Of a DNA stretch of 64,000 nucleotides, positions 55,575-64,000 are shown in pieces (position 1 is the first letter of the stretch; each line of letters starts with the position of its first letter). This stretch comes from Oscheius sp. JU75 (lineage: Eukaryota; Nematoda; Chromadorea; Rhabditida; Rhabditidae): contig JASJZC010000005.1 in assembly GCA_037178855.1 (NCBI GenBank), positions 744,001-808,000 of the forward strand, in the 5' to 3' direction. A program made the translations under genes and the position numbers. The notes beneath the pieces are model-generated. The model did no database searches. It was not told where the DNA came from and was given only the letters and a program-made list of their open reading frames with translations.

Positions 55575-55887
55575 ATGAATTTTCCCAACCTCTTCTTCCT
55601 TCTCCTCATCGGCGTATTTGCCTTTGTGAATTGCTCCGAAGATTTGAAACAACAGGTTTCTGACACTAGACCCATTGAAGAGAAGACCAATCTGAACCAT
55701 AGGTAGGGCAAACTACCCTTTTTTCATTCAAAAACCTTGTAGATTCGCCCGCGGAATGGCCAAGCGTAGCTGGAGCTTCAGTCACGGTCACCACGGAATG
55801 TGGGGACATCACCACCATCACCACTTCTTTCCCCACTTCGGAGGCGGCTACGGTTACGGACACGGTGGCTGGGGTTTCGGGAAGTAA
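55575..55887 (+). CDS. Gly/His-rich small secreted peptide 2 with natural His6
   Basis: Exons 55575-55702 and 55743-55887; 90 residues. Signal peptide MNFPNLFFLLLIGVFAFVNC, acidic propeptide, then MAKR-SWSF, where KR is a probable convertase site, and a mature region containing six consecutive His (MWGHHHHHHFFPHFGGG) and YGYGHGGWGFGK. The ending FGK could be amidated after Lys removal. The leader is clearly related to peptide 3. The His run could bind zinc or copper, giving metal-dependent antimicrobial action or nutritional immunity; that is inference. Confidence 0.85.
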
Positions 55888-56047
55888 AGCCAGAGCGCGC
55901 TGGAGGACAGCCGCTACTCTCTAATAATTTCAACTTCTGATTCGATAAATAATAAATTATCCCCCGAGCAGTCTATTTGTAAGTACGTGAAGCCAGATCC
56001 TTACAATTTGCAAGAGGCGTCTGCGACCCAAGTCTACTCTAAACTGG

Positions 56048-56190
56048 GATAACATTTGACACCGTTGGTGCCTTTTCTGTCAAGTCTTATCGCAGATTAC
56101 AGCTGAAAAGATAAGACAGGACAGTTCAAGTTACAAAATTAGCACTGACAGTGTGAGTCGCTCCGCCAGGAGCGTAAGCGACTGAACTTT
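56048..56190. repeat. palindromic dispersed repeat, copy 2
   Basis: GATAACATTTGACA...TGTCAAGTCTTATC (56048-56091) and GTCGCTCCGCCAGGAGCGTAAGCGAC near 56157 correspond to the two hairpins around 49679-49798, but in changed order. Downstream 56265-56295 also shares TTTAATTGTAAAAAGAAAG with the foldback element (15917). Non-coding. Confidence 0.5.
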
Positions 56191-56387
56191 TCTGATCTTT
56201 TGAACTGTTTGACTAAGTCAAGCTAATACAAGAAGAAACTGTTTTAAGTTGGCCAGTTACTGTTTGGATTGCTTTAATTGTAAAAAGAAAGTTATTGCTT
56301 TTGCTCCTTGAAGGGTTTTCGCTCCCTGCTCAATAAAACCGCCGACCAGGCGGCGAAGCCGACGCAAAGACGAGTTCATTCAGAAAA

Positions 56388-56543
56388 CAACAAATATCTT
56401 TCCATACTAAAGCGCGGTGGTGTCCGTCTGTCGGTCAAGAAACAAGGGGACAAGCCAGCTGTGGAGGAAACTATAAAAGTGGCCTGTAATCAATTCTAAA
56501 CCTAGGCCAATAGGCTGCGAAGCTGCCGTCGGCAGCTGGTACC
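56388..56543 (+). mobile_element. short Helitron-like element
   Basis: Starts TCTTTCCATACTAAAGCGC then GGTGGTGTCCGTCTGTCGG, and ends with a strong hairpin AGCTGCCGTCGGCAGCT followed by GG (CTGG fits the CTRR end). At about 155 bp it can only be non-autonomous. Related to the copies at 4483 and 43745. Confidence 0.45.
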
Positions 56544-57425
56544 AACTCTAATTTGGGACAAGATTCTACTACAAAAATAGATGCGCTACATTCGAAAATC
56601 TGAAAACTGTCATTCCTTCAAGCTATAAGATCTAACTGAAATACACTTTTCCACTGTCCGTTCGTTCCAAGCGCAAAGTCTATATTCCTGAGAATCAAAA
56701 CAAACAGAATGTGACAAAAACCTATTTCTGCTAGCAAGTTCTCAACCTTGGACTGCCAAAAGGCACGATCCTCTCGTCATACGAAACCCGTTTTCTTGTG
56801 ATTTTGTTGTTTCGTACTATCAGACAGGCGTCACCCCCAAAAGGTGGTCTAGACGACATAAACTCGAACTTAGACTGTTCAGGTTGTTTTTCAAGGAGTA
56901 ATTTTGGATGAGGTGTGATGAATTTGTTATCGAGGTGGGAATATATAAAGAGGGAAAGAAGGTTCAAAGTTTGTTTCAACTTCTCTATAGAACGTATTTT
57001 TGGTATTGTTCTACTCCTACTTCTGGTCCTATACCATCTTTTTGCTTTCCGAATAGCCAGAAGAAACGAAAAGTTTCCGGTTTTTTCATGTTACAAGCCA
57101 TGTTTCTAACGAAATGCACAAGGCTGGTGACAATCCGTAAGCTGTACGTACTTGTTTTCCCAAACTTTCCACTATAAGAAATAGGTAAAGCTAGGTGACT
57201 CTGGAAAAGTTTTATGTTTCACCGTCAGTACTGATGCTCATAACTCTGGACTTTTTCTGGACGAGCCCAAGGGTCTCACCTCTTTCAATCAACCCTAGTC
57301 AACTTTTGACTGAGCACTCTGAAAAGGTTTACGTATCATCAGCAGCATTTGTGTACAAGCTCCACAGCTTTTTTGGTGTCACGGGAAATTTCGGGTCAAA
57401 AATGAGTCAAAGTTTCAGATAAACT

Positions 57426-58024
57426 ATGAACTTCTCTAGCATCTTCTTCCTTCTCCTTGTAGGCATCTTTGCCTTTGTCAACTGTGCCGAGGATCTGAAC
57501 CAGCAAGCCGACCTGAAGTCTGTAGAGCAGAGAACAAGTCAGGATCATCGGTGAGTAAAAACAAAGGGCATTCCTAGGAACTGAAAGCAGCCAGACGATC
57601 TGGTACTGATCCGAGTCGGTTCCGAAAAACTAGTGGTTCGACACAATTTTCGGACAAGTATGATGGAGTTGACCAAATAGGATTGGTGATTAGGAAACGT
57701 GAGGAGGAGACAATCAACTTTGATATGCTTTAGTGTACTAGGACCATCTATTGCAGATTAGCAAAAGCAGAAACTCTTGCTCACTCCCTGAAACATTTTA
57801 TACAACTTATTATGAACACTGCATTATGGTATTCAACGATTCGTGCAGGACGAAAAACCATTGAAACATCAATTTACTTTTCCAGATTCGCTCGCGGACA
57901 GGCCAAGCGCTCTTGGAGCATGAGCCGAAATGGCTTCGGAGGAGGCTGGGGAAGCCCTTTCGGAGGATTCGGTAACGGCTTTGGAGGTTACGGTGGCGGA
58001 TACGGATACGGCTTTGGAAAATGA
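57426..58024 (+). CDS. Gly-rich small secreted peptide 3 (antimicrobial-like)
   Basis: Exons 57426-57550 and 57886-58024; 87 residues. It is a paralogue of peptide 2: same leader layout (MNFSSIFFLLLVGIFAFVNC), propeptide with conserved N-Q-Q and a phase-2 intron at the same place, then FARGQAKR-SWSM and a Gly/Phe/Tyr-rich mature part ending YGYGFGK. The His run of peptide 2 is replaced by Gly/Phe/Asn. The intron (335 bases) is much longer than the 40-base intron of peptide 2. KR is a likely processing site and the terminal GK an amidation signal. Confidence 0.85.
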
Positions 58025-58691
58025 GCATGGAGAGACCATTAATAATTGTTTTTTGGTGTTACAAATGAATCTTCATACACTTTTCAAGATGCCGTCAGTA
58101 GCATAGACTACCAAGAGATAACATAGACGTCCACTGAAAAATAGATGTTTCTCTACTATAATATTTCAAGAGTCTGAGAAAAGTTTGCTGCACAAATCTT
58201 ACCATGAGAAATGGAGAAAGTGTCCCAGAACTCGACATTGACTAGGCTTCATCGGGAGTTTAACCACCAGTTTTTACTTTTCTTACATTGTCCTTCTTAC
58301 ACGTAGCCACATATGTTCTCGAGCGAGCTTATCAACTCGAAGGAAAAATCCAGAAATGTTTCAACACAAACTTCTAAAAAGATTCTAAAGATTTTCGCTC
58401 AATGTGCCCGACGTTGTAAATCATCAATCTTGTTCAAATAAATCTTTCCGTCGACATTGTCATGTTTCACCGCGCCTTTCGATATCTTGATCTTTGCAGT
58501 AAAGGGAGTCACCAGACAAGGCAAAAAATACAGGAGAAACAGGCTTATCACCCACTTCTGCAGCCAATTTGTTTTTCAGGAAGTTAGGAAGAAGGAGGCC
58601 TATAAAAAGCTGAAAATTTTGTTTTTCTGTTTCAGCTCCCCCATCTAACCTCGTCTCTCAATAATTTCCAGGTTTCCGGACCATTTACAGA

Positions 58692-58945
58692 ATGAAGTTG
58701 TTCTTCCTCTTGCTTCTCCTCCTAGTGGTCGTCTCAGCCACAACTAAAGTTCAGAACAGGTTATTTCTGATGGAAAATACATAAATTTGAGAGGGAAATG
58801 TTCCAGATTCAAGCGCCGTCCGGACATCTCGATCAGCAGAGACTACAGAAGACGCTTCTATCGTCCCTACTATGGTTACAGTAAGAAAACTGGAAATTTG
58901 GGGAGAAAAAGAATGATTTCAGGGCCATACTACTATGGAAAGTGA
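58692..58945 (+). CDS. Arg/Tyr-rich small secreted peptide 4
   Basis: Exons 58692-58759, 58807-58880, 58923-58945; 54 residues. Signal peptide MKLFFLLLLLLVVVSA, then NR-FKRRPDISISRDYRRRF and YRPYYGYRPYYYGK. It is strongly basic, less Gly-rich than its neighbours, and ends in GK like peptides 2, 3 and 5. ATG follows TTACAGA, a likely trans-splice acceptor. A cationic antimicrobial or neuropeptide-like role fits, but no family member is firmly recognised. Confidence 0.78.
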
Positions 58946-60458
58946 AGCCAGGAGACGGTTGACATCTACTTACTGCTCAATTTTTATAACGTCATTGTAT
59001 ATAGTACTTCTGAAACAATAATAAAAGAGAATTTAACAGTTGTTTGCCCAGAGCACATGTTTGTTTCAAACACGAGCTGAAATCCCTACACTGCAGGACA
59101 TCATTGGTCCGTCTAAATATCAACATACCCTTGCTCGGATTAGGGCTTACCCAAACTGACGTCTACAAGGGGAAGATTCCACTAAACCAGAATTTCAGAA
59201 TAGCATACCTTGATCGTTACTTTGGTTTCAAAGATCTCTCATAGCTCCGTCAAGCCTAAGCCTAGATATTTGAAATTAACCATGTGTTTCTGTCTCCGAA
59301 AGCCGTTTCCCCTGTATTTGGGAGCCCGTTGCATCTGTAGTGGTAGATCGGCTCAGCTGGTTGACTGACTTGACAGTGCTACAGAAACAGGACATACCTC
59401 CACGGCAAGACTTGTAATCTAGAGGCTAGATGGCTAAAATTTTCAAAAATACTCTGCCGTGTGGTAGCTTCTCCGTACATACGGTTCCCAAAGCTTGAAA
59501 GAAGCTGCTCGGGAAAGAAACTGCGTTCTGAATCACACAATCCTCCGAACTATCAGCAAGCATTAGAGTTTGCAAGGAGCTACAGGCATACATTACTTTC
59601 AATGTGGCGCTGTAGTGTATATGAGAACGCTGCCAAAATGTTAGAGGCAGAACAAATGGGAGAACTGTTCTCTGGTCATCGAAACATCCGAATTATGAAT
59701 CACTCTCCTTCTTCCCCAAATTCATTGACTTCCCCTACAGACAATTCAGTGAAGTTTGCTGCCAATTCTCTCCATTTTCGTCCAGGATCAACCCTTCTTT
59801 GACCAATAGAAATCAACCCGATCTGGAGAAAACCAGTTCCAAGGCCCAGAGGGTGCGACAGTGCAGGATCCTGTGACGCGCTTTGACGAACTTCACATGG
59901 CCTGTGCTGTCATCAAGTTGGCTAAATGGACCAGAGAATATCGAAAAACAACGTGGAAAAGGCTATAAATAGTGGGAGACTAGGTGGGTCCACTAGAATA
60001 CTTTTTTTGGTGAAATCTTTGTGTTTCACCATTTCCTTTAGCAGTAGCACTATCAGGACACTGTACTAGGAGGAATTGACCGAGAAAAATACTTTTCCAT
60101 TTTTAACATCATGCTGTTGATTTTGAGCCAACCCAAATCTGGTCCGAGACTGCGGATATCCCAGTCTCCTTCGCTATTATTTGATATCTCGATCGGGGAG
60201 CGAAAAAAGTCAAATAAAGGCCGGATCAAGGGGTCAAACCACCTCAGCCGCTTCAGACCAATGGTCTCTAGAGCTTCGGCTTCCGATCTTTTTGGATCGG
60301 TCCAAAAAAGTTCAATCTTTTTCGACAGATTCGCCTCCAGCAAGCGTATCGTTCTATTTATCTCGAACTTGAAACAATAAAAAACTATTGCCTTTCAAAT
60401 GCTAGACTTTTTTTGTTTAACTGTGACTACGAGGCTCTTTAAGTTATCTGAATTTTGC
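58946..60458. other. intergenic with one unassigned open frame
   Basis: A 113-codon frame at 59461-59802 (containing NYQQALEFARSYRHTLLSMW) looks somewhat protein-like but has no recognised motif or clear splice partners. Nothing else is supported. Confidence 0.35.
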
Positions 60459-60915
60459 TTAAGAGGACCGTCCAGTAATGGCTGAACGGCTGAACCGTGT
60501 GCTTTTTGATCTTGAATTTTGAGGCGGGAAGTCAGAAATTCCTAAATTTAATTAAATATTAAATTTCCCGGTTTCTAAGTATGTTTAATCGATTTACCGT
60601 CAAATTTACCATAGAATCCTCTAGTTTCTTAGAAAATAGCAACCGAGAAAAATGGAGAAAGTTGACAACACGTTGGTTTTCAACTTGTACCCCATTTTTC
60701 TCCTTTTTTCTCGGGTTTGTCTCTAACAAACCAGACGATGTAGAATTCGACGGTAAATCGATTAAACATACTCAGAAACCGAGAAAATCAGTGTTAGTAT
60801 CGAAGCATCGAAAAAAAGCAAAAAGAAACTATTTCAGGGTTTTCTGACTCCTCGCCACAAAATTCAAACTCAAAAAACGATTCAGCTGTTCAGCCATAAC
60901 TGACTGTTCCTTTAA
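60459..60915. mobile_element. TTAA-flanked foldback MITE (piggyBac-like)
   Basis: TTAA at 60459-60462 and 60912-60915 bracket an almost complete palindrome: GGCTGAACGGCTGAA near the left end pairs with TTCAGCTGTTCAGCC near the right, and GTATGTTTAATCGATTTACC (60579) with its inverse near 60758. No coding capacity. TTAA target sites are characteristic of piggyBac elements. It ends 41 bp before the ATG of peptide 5. Confidence 0.75.
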
Positions 60916-60955
60916 CTGGCCCTCCTTCACAAACTTTATTTCATGTTCCAGAACA

Positions 60956-61335
60956 ATGTTTATCGCTTTTATATTCTGTCTACTACTGATTGGCAGTCTT
61001 GTCACCGCCAATCCATACAACGAACAAGAAGGCTTTGCACCGGCTGAGTAAGTTTTCTGTCTCTCTGTCTCTATCTCTCTGTTTCTCTGTCACATTATCA
61101 ATTTTCAGACACAGTCGCGTCAAGAGATGGGGACGCTATGGCGGAGGCTGGGGCCGAGGTGGAGGGTGGGGTCGCCGAGGCTGGGGTGGCGGATATGGAG
61201 GCTACGGAGGCTATGGTCGAGGTGGATGGGGCAGAAGAGGCTACGGAGGCTGGAGAGGCGGTTACGGTAGGTTCCTTTCCTGGAATTCTTTGGTTCAACA
61301 TACCGTTTTCAGGAGGCTGGGGCTGGGGCAAGTAA
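60956..61335 (+). CDS. Gly/Trp/Arg-rich small secreted peptide 5 (antimicrobial-like)
   Basis: Exons 60956-61047, 61109-61266, 61313-61335; 90 residues. Signal peptide MFIAFIFCLLLIGSLVTA, short propeptide, HSRVKR processing site, then WGRYGGGWGRGGGWGRRG and repeated GYGGYGGYGRGG, ending GGWGWGK. This closely matches the Y-G-G-Y/G-G-W composition of nematode NLP-29-type epidermal antimicrobial peptides. GK at the end suggests amidation. The TTAA-flanked MITE occupies the proximal upstream sequence, so the promoter or trans-splice region has been remodelled by the insertion. Confidence 0.87.
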
Positions 61336-61404
61336 CCACTTTCCCATCTTCACAGATTTTTCCCAGAGATTACCTTTGCAAAATAAATATATTGAACTTT
61401 TCCC

Positions 61405-63969
61405 CTACGCACAATAATTCACATTTTCTGGGAAAGCACAGGCGTAGAGCAGTGCCTCTTGGTCTGGAGCTCTCTGTGAGTCTCCCAACGTCGACCAGAG
61501 TCCAGTCTTCGAGCTGAAGGCACTGTCCTCACTGTACAAGAGCTGTTTTGGTTCTGAAACCGAATTTTTCCAATCCGAGAAGGATAGAAGCAGACCTCCG
61601 GGAGCCCAATTACTGTAACCGAATACAGTTCCATCAGAAAATTTGAAATTGGCACCATTCAGGTCTGAGAAGAGACCGAGGGAGAAGTCAGTCTGGGCGT
61701 TGGTCTGTTCTAAAAATGTGAAAATTAGTTGTTAATAATGTCTTTTCATTGATACAAATTTTTGAGCCAGAAACGCAACTGCAATTGACTAAACTGCTTG
61801 CAATGTTGATACAGAAACAGTCAGCCACTATCTTGTTTCACACTTCATATATACCGTAAAACCTCTATTATAAGCCCACCCTCTAATAGAAGCACACCCT
61901 CTACTTGAAGCGCACTTGGAACAGTATCGAAGCGGTTTTTTTTTTTCGAAGAACTGAGTGATTTTGACACTCGAAGAAAATTAAGAAAAAAGCGACTCTC
62001 CAGTAGACTTTAAAGAGTTGTTTTTCGTGTTTTCATGTTTGTTGCCTTGACTTTGTTATAAAATATTTCATCGAAAAATTGAAGCGCAACTTCTACAGGG
62101 TGACGCATAATTACGAATACACGATGCGCGGGCGCGTTTTTACTTTTTATGAGATAGAGTCTTCTCCATTTGTGGTTTTTAGAAGTTTCTTTATTTATTT
62201 GAATGATATTCTTCCGCCTTATGTCATCACATGTGCAATTTTGAGAGTGACAAAGCCCTCTGTCCATCGCGAATCAATTGTCAAGTTCCACAAGGAAGGT
62301 CGTTCGGCGCGGGAGATCCAGAAACGTCTGAATTGCCCAAGAAACCTTGTATATACCACCATCCGAAGGTTCAAGGAGCTGGGTACCACTTCTGATCGTT
62401 CTGGACGAGGAAGGCATCATTCTATCGTCACCCCAGCAAATGTCAAGTTAGTTCGTGGCCGGCTTCGTCACAACCCGGCGCGCTCCATCCGAGGTCTTTC
62501 TCGAAACATGGGAATTTCGCTGAGGTCAATGCAAAGGATTGTCAAGGACAAGCTTAAACTCAAAGCTTACAAAAAAAAAACCCATATCCTTACGGATGCC
62601 ATGAAACAGCAGCGGAAAGACAGATGCAAGGAATTGTTGCGCAGATGCCGTCAAGATGCTCATCTTTCGGTTCTTTTCACGGACGAGAAGGTTTTCACGG
62701 TAGAGCAAGTTCTCAACAAGCAAAACGATCGAATCTACGCAAAATCAAGACCTCATACCGTCATTAGCCGTAAATCTCATCCTCAATCCGTCATGGTTTT
62801 CGCAGGAATCACAAGCAACGGAAAAACGCCACTGATCTTCGTGCCACAAGGTGTAAAAGTGAACAGTGCCAACTATCTTGACCTTCTTCGTACCGAAGTT
62901 TTGCCGTGGGCTCAAACACACTTTCAAAACAAGCCGTGGACATATCAACAGGACTCGGCCCCCGCTCACAAAGCTCGTATTGTTCAAGACTTCTGTCGCC
63001 AGAACTTCTCAGGATTCATCTCAGCTCAAGAGTGGCCCTCCAATTCTCCTGATCTCAATCCACTTGACTACAGCGTCTGGTCGGTCTTGGAAGCCAAAGC
63101 CTGCTCAAAGCCCCATTCAACACTTCAATCGCTGAAAGACGCCCTCCAAAAAGCTTGGGATGAGCTCGACGGACAGTACCTGCGCGCCACAGTGGATGCC
63201 TTCCCGAAGCACCTCAAGGCTTGTATGGATGCGGATGGAGGATATATTGAAATTGGATGCTGAATATTATTTCTAGCTGTTCAATGAATATATTTGTTGT
63301 TGTACAGAGTCAAATAATGATCCGAGTCGCTTGCCACGACCTCTTTTTCCTGTATCCGTAATTATGCGTCACCCTGTATTATAAGCGCACTCAAACGGGG
63401 TGATTGAAAAATAGAAGAGCATGCGCTTCTAATAGATGTTTTAAGGTATGTCACATAGGATCCGAGAGTTAGTAAGAAACTCGCAGTTCAGAACTCGGTG
63501 TCGCAAAATTGGTAGTAAAGAAAAATATCAACTGTCGATCATAAACTAGGAAATGACAGGACATATCTATTAACAGCCAAACAGGAGCTCTTTTATGTTT
63601 CACTCACTAGATAAGAATATCCCAATAGTTCAATAAAGCGTTTTTGCCTTTTTTCAGGAACTTAAACTTACCTATCAAAATATTCAACAGATCCGAGTTT
63701 TCGAAGGCCGAATGGACTGAGGGGAGATGCCCTCCCAGTGCTGCGCAGTTTGCTTCAGCTTCTTTTGGCTTGGCGAAGCCCTGTTTATAGGCGTAGTACC
63801 ACCTAAACAAGGCATTTTTTGGCCTAAAAATTTTATAAATTACGAGTTCGTGAGGCTGGAAAAGGTCAGAACTTTCGGCATCTTTAAGATAGACTTGGCC
63901 GAGTGTCCTTTGGAGTTGCAGCGGGGGATCTGAAATCTTTTTTCCGGCTAAAGTATCAATATTTCCCAT
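61405..63969 (-). CDS. C-type lectin-like domain protein (partial, 5' end outside)
   Basis: Two exons are clear: one ending 63672 (WYYAYKQGFAKPKEAEANCA, GGHLPSVHSAFEN) and the last, 61709-61405 (EQTNAQTDFSLGLFSDLNG, DGTVFGYSNWAPGG, LYACAFPENV), joined in phase 1 across a 1.96-kb intron. Together they give the two halves of a C-type lectin fold. The Cys set and Trp-Ala-Pro-Gly (compare WIGL...W-NWxPG) are typical of nematode clec proteins, many of which are secreted and pathogen-responsive. The Ca-binding EPN/QPD and WND motifs are not seen, so sugar binding is doubtful. The exon upstream of ~63840 and the signal peptide lie near or beyond the right edge, so the start shown is only the frame limit. 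The intron carries nested transposons. Confidence 0.75.
62096..63376 (+). mobile_element. DD37D (maT-type) Tc1/mariner transposon, apparently intact
   Basis: 1,281 bp with terminal repeats CAGGGTGACGCATAATTACG and its inverse, flanked by TA on both sides (62094-5, 63377-8). It is inserted inside the pogo-like element, which lies inside the lectin intron. One uninterrupted transposase frame fills it. Confidence 0.92.
62124..63263 (+). CDS. DD37D transposase (maT-type)
   Basis: The frame is open from before the element; the first ATG inside the terminal repeat is 62124, giving 379 residues. Two helix-turn-helix parts (SIVKFHKEGRSAREIQKRL; NPARSIRGLSRNMGISLRSM), GRGRHH linker, then the catalytic domain: LFTDEKVF (first Asp), YQQDSAPAHKA (second) and SPDLNPLDYSVW (third), with 37 residues between the second and third Asp, which defines DD37D. 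No stops or frame breaks, and all three Asp present, so the copy may be functional. The typical family start is near VTKPSVHRE (about residue 55 of the frame), so the N-terminus is uncertain. Confidence 0.88.
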   Translation: MRGRVFTFYEIESSPFVVFRSFFIYLNDILPPYVITCAILRVTKPSVHRESIVKFHKEGRSAREIQKRLNCPRNLVYTTIRRFKELGTTSDRSGRGRHHSIVTPANVKLVRGRLRHNPARSIRGLSRNMGISLRSMQRIVKDKLKLKAYKKKTHILTDAMKQQRKDRCKELLRRCRQDAHLSVLFTDEKVFTVEQVLNKQNDRIYAKSRPHTVISRKSHPQSVMVFAGITSNGKTPLIFVPQGVKVNSANYLDLLRTEVLPWAQTHFQNKPWTYQQDSAPAHKARIVQDFCRQNFSGFISAQEWPSNSPDLNPLDYSVWSVLEAKACSKPHSTLQSLKDALQKAWDELDGQYLRATVDAFPKHLKACMDADGGYIEIGC

Positions 63970-64000
63970 TGGTGCAGCTCAATACTTGGCTGCGAAGTTC

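Larger units (their letters stand above)
61854..63446. mobile_element. pogo/Fot1-like non-autonomous element, interrupted
   Basis: Ends CCGTAAAACCTCTATTATAAGC (left) and an inverse resembling it (right, CTTCTAATAGATGTTTTAAGG), each beside TA. Internal AAGCGCAC/AAGCACACC units repeat. Without the nested insertion it would be about 310 bp and non-coding. Terminal look is that of pogo/Fot1-like elements; the assignment is tentative. Confidence 0.5.

Noticed and set aside
55788-55850. His6 run as a cloning-vector tag contamination.
   Set aside because: It lies inside a spliced native gene with a paralogue nearby, and no vector sequence is seen.

Overview
The window looks like nuclear DNA of a free-living nematode. 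Genes are cut by short introns (often about 35 to 60 bases, mostly GT...TTTCAG), several start codons sit 0 to 5 bases after a TTTCAG-like acceptor (fitting trans-splicing), and the gene content is nematode-like: short glycine/aromatic-rich antimicrobial-type peptides, a multi-exon CUB-like surface protein, C-type lectin, short-loop Cys-loop channels. No ribosomal RNA or intact tRNA gene was seen. Exon coordinates come from reading the sequence by eye; no transcript data or database search was used.

Layout. 0.7-2.6 kb: start of a PDZ-domain gene (-), running off the left edge. 4.7-11.6 kb: a secreted, probably GPI-anchored CUB-like protein (-). 12.1-15.4 kb: an unrecognised multi-exon gene (-). 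15.8-18.5 kb: a 2.7-kb foldback element with ~690-bp inverted arms. 18.9-27.3 kb: a very large gene (-) with a complete SecA-type motor ATPase domain plus predicted membrane segments. 28.7-30.6 kb: a divergently oriented, DUF4781-like membrane-associated protein (+). 31.7-37.0 kb: two Cys-loop ligand-gated channel genes (+) with a broken third copy between them. 37.7-38.6 kb: a SET-domain methyltransferase of the SETMAR/set-23 type (+), with a decayed mariner transposon 62 bp downstream in the same orientation. 40.0-41.7 kb: F-box/LRR-like gene with an Arg/Ser-rich tail (-). 41.9-43.5 kb: thiamine pyrophosphokinase (-). 44-49 kb: no clear genes, but many 70-90-base imperfect hairpins and an orphan L-asparaginase exon. 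50.1-52.8 kb: a complete Ginger/KRBA2-type integrase DNA transposon. 54.2-61.3 kb: five small secreted peptide genes, all (+). 61.4-64.0 kb: a C-type lectin gene (-) whose intron holds a pogo-like element with an intact DD37D (maT-type) transposon nested inside.

Themes. Small secreted peptides, the C-type lectin and the CUB-like protein suggest an innate-immunity or surface-rich neighbourhood. The region is heavily worked by DNA transposons (mariner, maT, Ginger-like, pogo-like, TTAA-flanked foldback MITE, Helitron-like remnants). The two observations I rate highest are the SET gene next to a same-strand mariner (the arrangement from which primate SETMAR arose) and the intron-bearing SecA-like gene facing a DUF4781-like gene.
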